64,000 nt of DNA. It comes from Sva-07 sp963710625. Its GTDB lineage: Bacteria; Actinomycetota; Acidimicrobiia; Acidimicrobiales; Ilumatobacteraceae. The position numbers and the translations under genes are program-made. This document shows positions 62,864-64,000 of the stretch, piece by piece. The stretch spans positions 1 to 64,000 of the forward strand of contig CAVQBG010000009.1 of NCBI GenBank assembly GCA_963710625.1, written 5' to 3'. Below the pieces are notes generated by a model. That model was not told the origin of the DNA and did not search any database. It worked only from the letters and a program-made list of their open reading frames with translations. Position 1 is the first letter of the stretch; each line of letters begins with the position of its first letter.

Positions 62864-63505
62864 GTGACCGAGAGTGCTGCGATCGATGCGGCCGAGGTGC
62901 CGCACGTGCGCCCGGCCTGGGCACCTCTGACGCTGGTCGCCTTCGTGCTGCTCGTGATCGCAACCAACATCGCGAGCGGGGTGTGGGCACGGTGGGTCGA
63001 GACGAACCCCGAGGGCCTGCTCCTGTTGTCGTCCCGCAACCGCTATCTCGCGCTCACCCTGGCCGCCGGTGTCTCGGTTCCGGTGTACGTGGTGATCGGC
63101 TTCGTCCGGATCGGCGCAGCGTTCCTCGTGTGCCACATGATCGGCCGGGCGTACCACGACGATGCGATCGGCTGGTTCCGCAAGTACCTCGGGGTGCGCC
63201 AGGACGCCATCGACTCGTTCAACCGTGGGTTCTCGAAGGCCGAGTGGTTCCTCATCCCCTTCTTCGCCGGCTCGAACATCGTCGCAGCGCTGAGTGGCGT
63301 GCACCGCACTCCGCCGGTTCGCCTCGCCGTTCTCCTGACGGTCGGCATCGCTGGCCGCTTGGCGCTGATGTGGTGGCTCGCCCGCACGTTCGAGGTCCAG
63401 CTGGTCGAGTTCCTCGAGTGGCTGCAGCGCTACCAGTGGTGGGCGGTCGGGATCTCGATCGCTTTGGTGGTGCTGGTCAACCTCCGAAACCTCCGCGGCG
63501 CCTGA
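62864..63505 (+). CDS. Multi-pass membrane protein, possibly DedA/VTT-like
   Basis: A 213-residue protein with about five hydrophobic segments (APLTLVAFVLLVIATNIASG, LAAGVSVPVYVVIGFVRIGA, FLIPFFAGSNIVAALSGVHR, LAVLLTVGIAGRLALMWWLA, VGISIALVVLVNLRN). The part from FLIPFFAGSN to LMWWLART recalls VTT/DedA proteins, but the family's usual glycine-rich motif is weak. Starts with GTG at 62864, divergent from the acyl-CoA ligase. Confidence 0.6.
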   Translation: MTESAAIDAAEVPHVRPAWAPLTLVAFVLLVIATNIASGVWARWVETNPEGLLLLSSRNRYLALTLAAGVSVPVYVVIGFVRIGAAFLVCHMIGRAYHDDAIGWFRKYLGVRQDAIDSFNRGFSKAEWFLIPFFAGSNIVAALSGVHRTPPVRLAVLLTVGIAGRLALMWWLARTFEVQLVEFLEWLQRYQWWAVGISIALVVLVNLRNLRGA

Positions 63506-63535
63506 TTGCACCTGGGGCCAGACCCCTGCTGCAAT
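63506..63535 (+). terminator. Hairpin after the membrane-protein gene
   Basis: TTGCA...TGCAA and GGGG...CCCC pair around CCAGA, directly after the stop codon. The core GGGGCCAGACCCC resembles the GGGGTCTGACCCC core of the hairpin at 42222, suggesting a favoured terminator sequence in this genome. Confidence 0.5.
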
Positions 63536-63593
63536 TCCGGCCGAAGTGCCGCCCGCCTGGGCCGAACGGGTCAGACATTGCTAGAACGACGGG

Positions 63594-64000
63594 ATGGCTG
63601 AAGTCACTCTCGGGGGCAACCCCGTTCACACGTCCGGAGATCTCCCCGCCGTCGGTGCCACCGCACCGTCGTACTCGCTGGTCGGCGCCGACCTGAGCGA
63701 GTTCGACGCAGCGGAGTTCGCCGGCAAGAACGTGATCCTCAACATCTTTCCGAGCATCGACACGCCGACGTGCGCGACGAGCGTTCGCCAGTTCAACGAG
63801 CGCGCCGCGGGCATGGACGAGACCGTGGTCGTGTGCGTCTCGGCCGACCTGCCGTTCGCGATGGGGCGGTTCTGCGGCGCCGAGGGCATCGAGAACGTCA
63901 AGGTCGGCTCGACGTTCCGCTCGGACTTCGGCTCGAACTTCGGTGTCACCCTGACCGACGGCAAGCTCCAGGGCGTACTCGCTCGTGCCGTGGTCGTGGT
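63594..64000 (+). CDS. tpx: Thiol peroxidase (atypical 2-Cys peroxiredoxin), cut by window end
   Basis: The first 135 residues of Tpx: VTLGGNPVHTSGDLPAVGAT, NVILNIFPSIDTPTCATSVR with the peroxidatic Cys, FAMGRFCGAEGIENVKVGST with the resolving Cys, and the start of the C-terminal strand. It reduces hydroperoxides with thioredoxin. About 30 residues are missing beyond the window. Start ATG at 63594. Confidence 0.93.
   Translation, partial: MAEVTLGGNPVHTSGDLPAVGATAPSYSLVGADLSEFDAAEFAGKNVILNIFPSIDTPTCATSVRQFNERAAGMDETVVVCVSADLPFAMGRFCGAEGIENVKVGSTFRSDFGSNFGVTLTDGKLQGVLARAVVV

Noticed and set aside
61162..63696. 844-codon plus-strand frame opposite the acyl-CoA ligase
   Set aside because: Shadow frame; the minus strand encodes a complete ANL enzyme.

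Overview
The window is GC-rich bacterial DNA with many GTG/TTG starts, four-base start/stop overlaps and dense packing. CarD, an LPATG-anchored surface protein, an Asp/Thr/Ser-rich style of lipoprotein and the cinA-pgsA-rimO and rnj-dapA arrangements point to Actinomycetota. Acidimicrobiia (Ilumatobacter-like) is my best guess, from gene style only; no marker gene in the window proves it.

Layout. (1) 1-3.9 kb: surface and envelope genes (an LPATG protein, a serine-hydrolase lipoprotein, and a frameshifted copy of that lipoprotein's C-terminal domain). (2) 3.9-10.5 kb: a decayed integrative/conjugative element next to tRNA-Pro, with tyrosine integrase, HEPN/MNT toxin-antitoxin pair, excisionase-like gene and a MobF relaxase broken by many frameshifts. 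(3) 10.5-12.4 kb: a TIGR04338-like metallohydrolase/DUF2786 pair and a TetR regulator. (4) 12.5-24.3 kb: a tandem array at tRNA-Gly(UCC). A 55-bp copy of the tRNA 3' half plus downstream sequence occurs three times (12496, 20973, 24232) and bounds two elements. Element A (8.5 kb) carries an integrase, an AT-hook-like protein behind iteron-like repeats, a RES/Xre toxin-antitoxin pair, an XRE regulator with a perfect operator palindrome, and a 1476-residue P-loop (STAND-like) ATPase. Element B (3.3 kb) has the same end sequences but no integrase. It carries a nucleotidyltransferase toxin/HTH antitoxin pair divergent from a two-gene unit that includes a HEAT-like repeat protein. A third, diverged left end follows, then a truncated IS. 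(5) 25-64 kb: mostly ordinary chromosome. It holds a VOC/TetR/DUF1801 unit with a large palindromic operator, a MoxR-DUF58-DUF4129 operon, GH3, aminotransferase, P450, sulfatase and dehydrogenase genes, carD, tRNA-Arg, cinA/pgsA/rimO, ftsK, rnj/dapA, an amino-acid ABC transporter, an acyl-CoA ligase and a peroxiredoxin.

The most interesting material is the tRNA-Gly array. It looks like a compact mobile defence island with a second, integrase-less passenger that shares its recombination ends. The large ATPase behind its own XRE regulator, and the HEAT-protein pair beside the nucleotidyltransferase toxin-antitoxin locus, are candidate uncharacterised defence systems. That is inference from architecture; no function has been shown.
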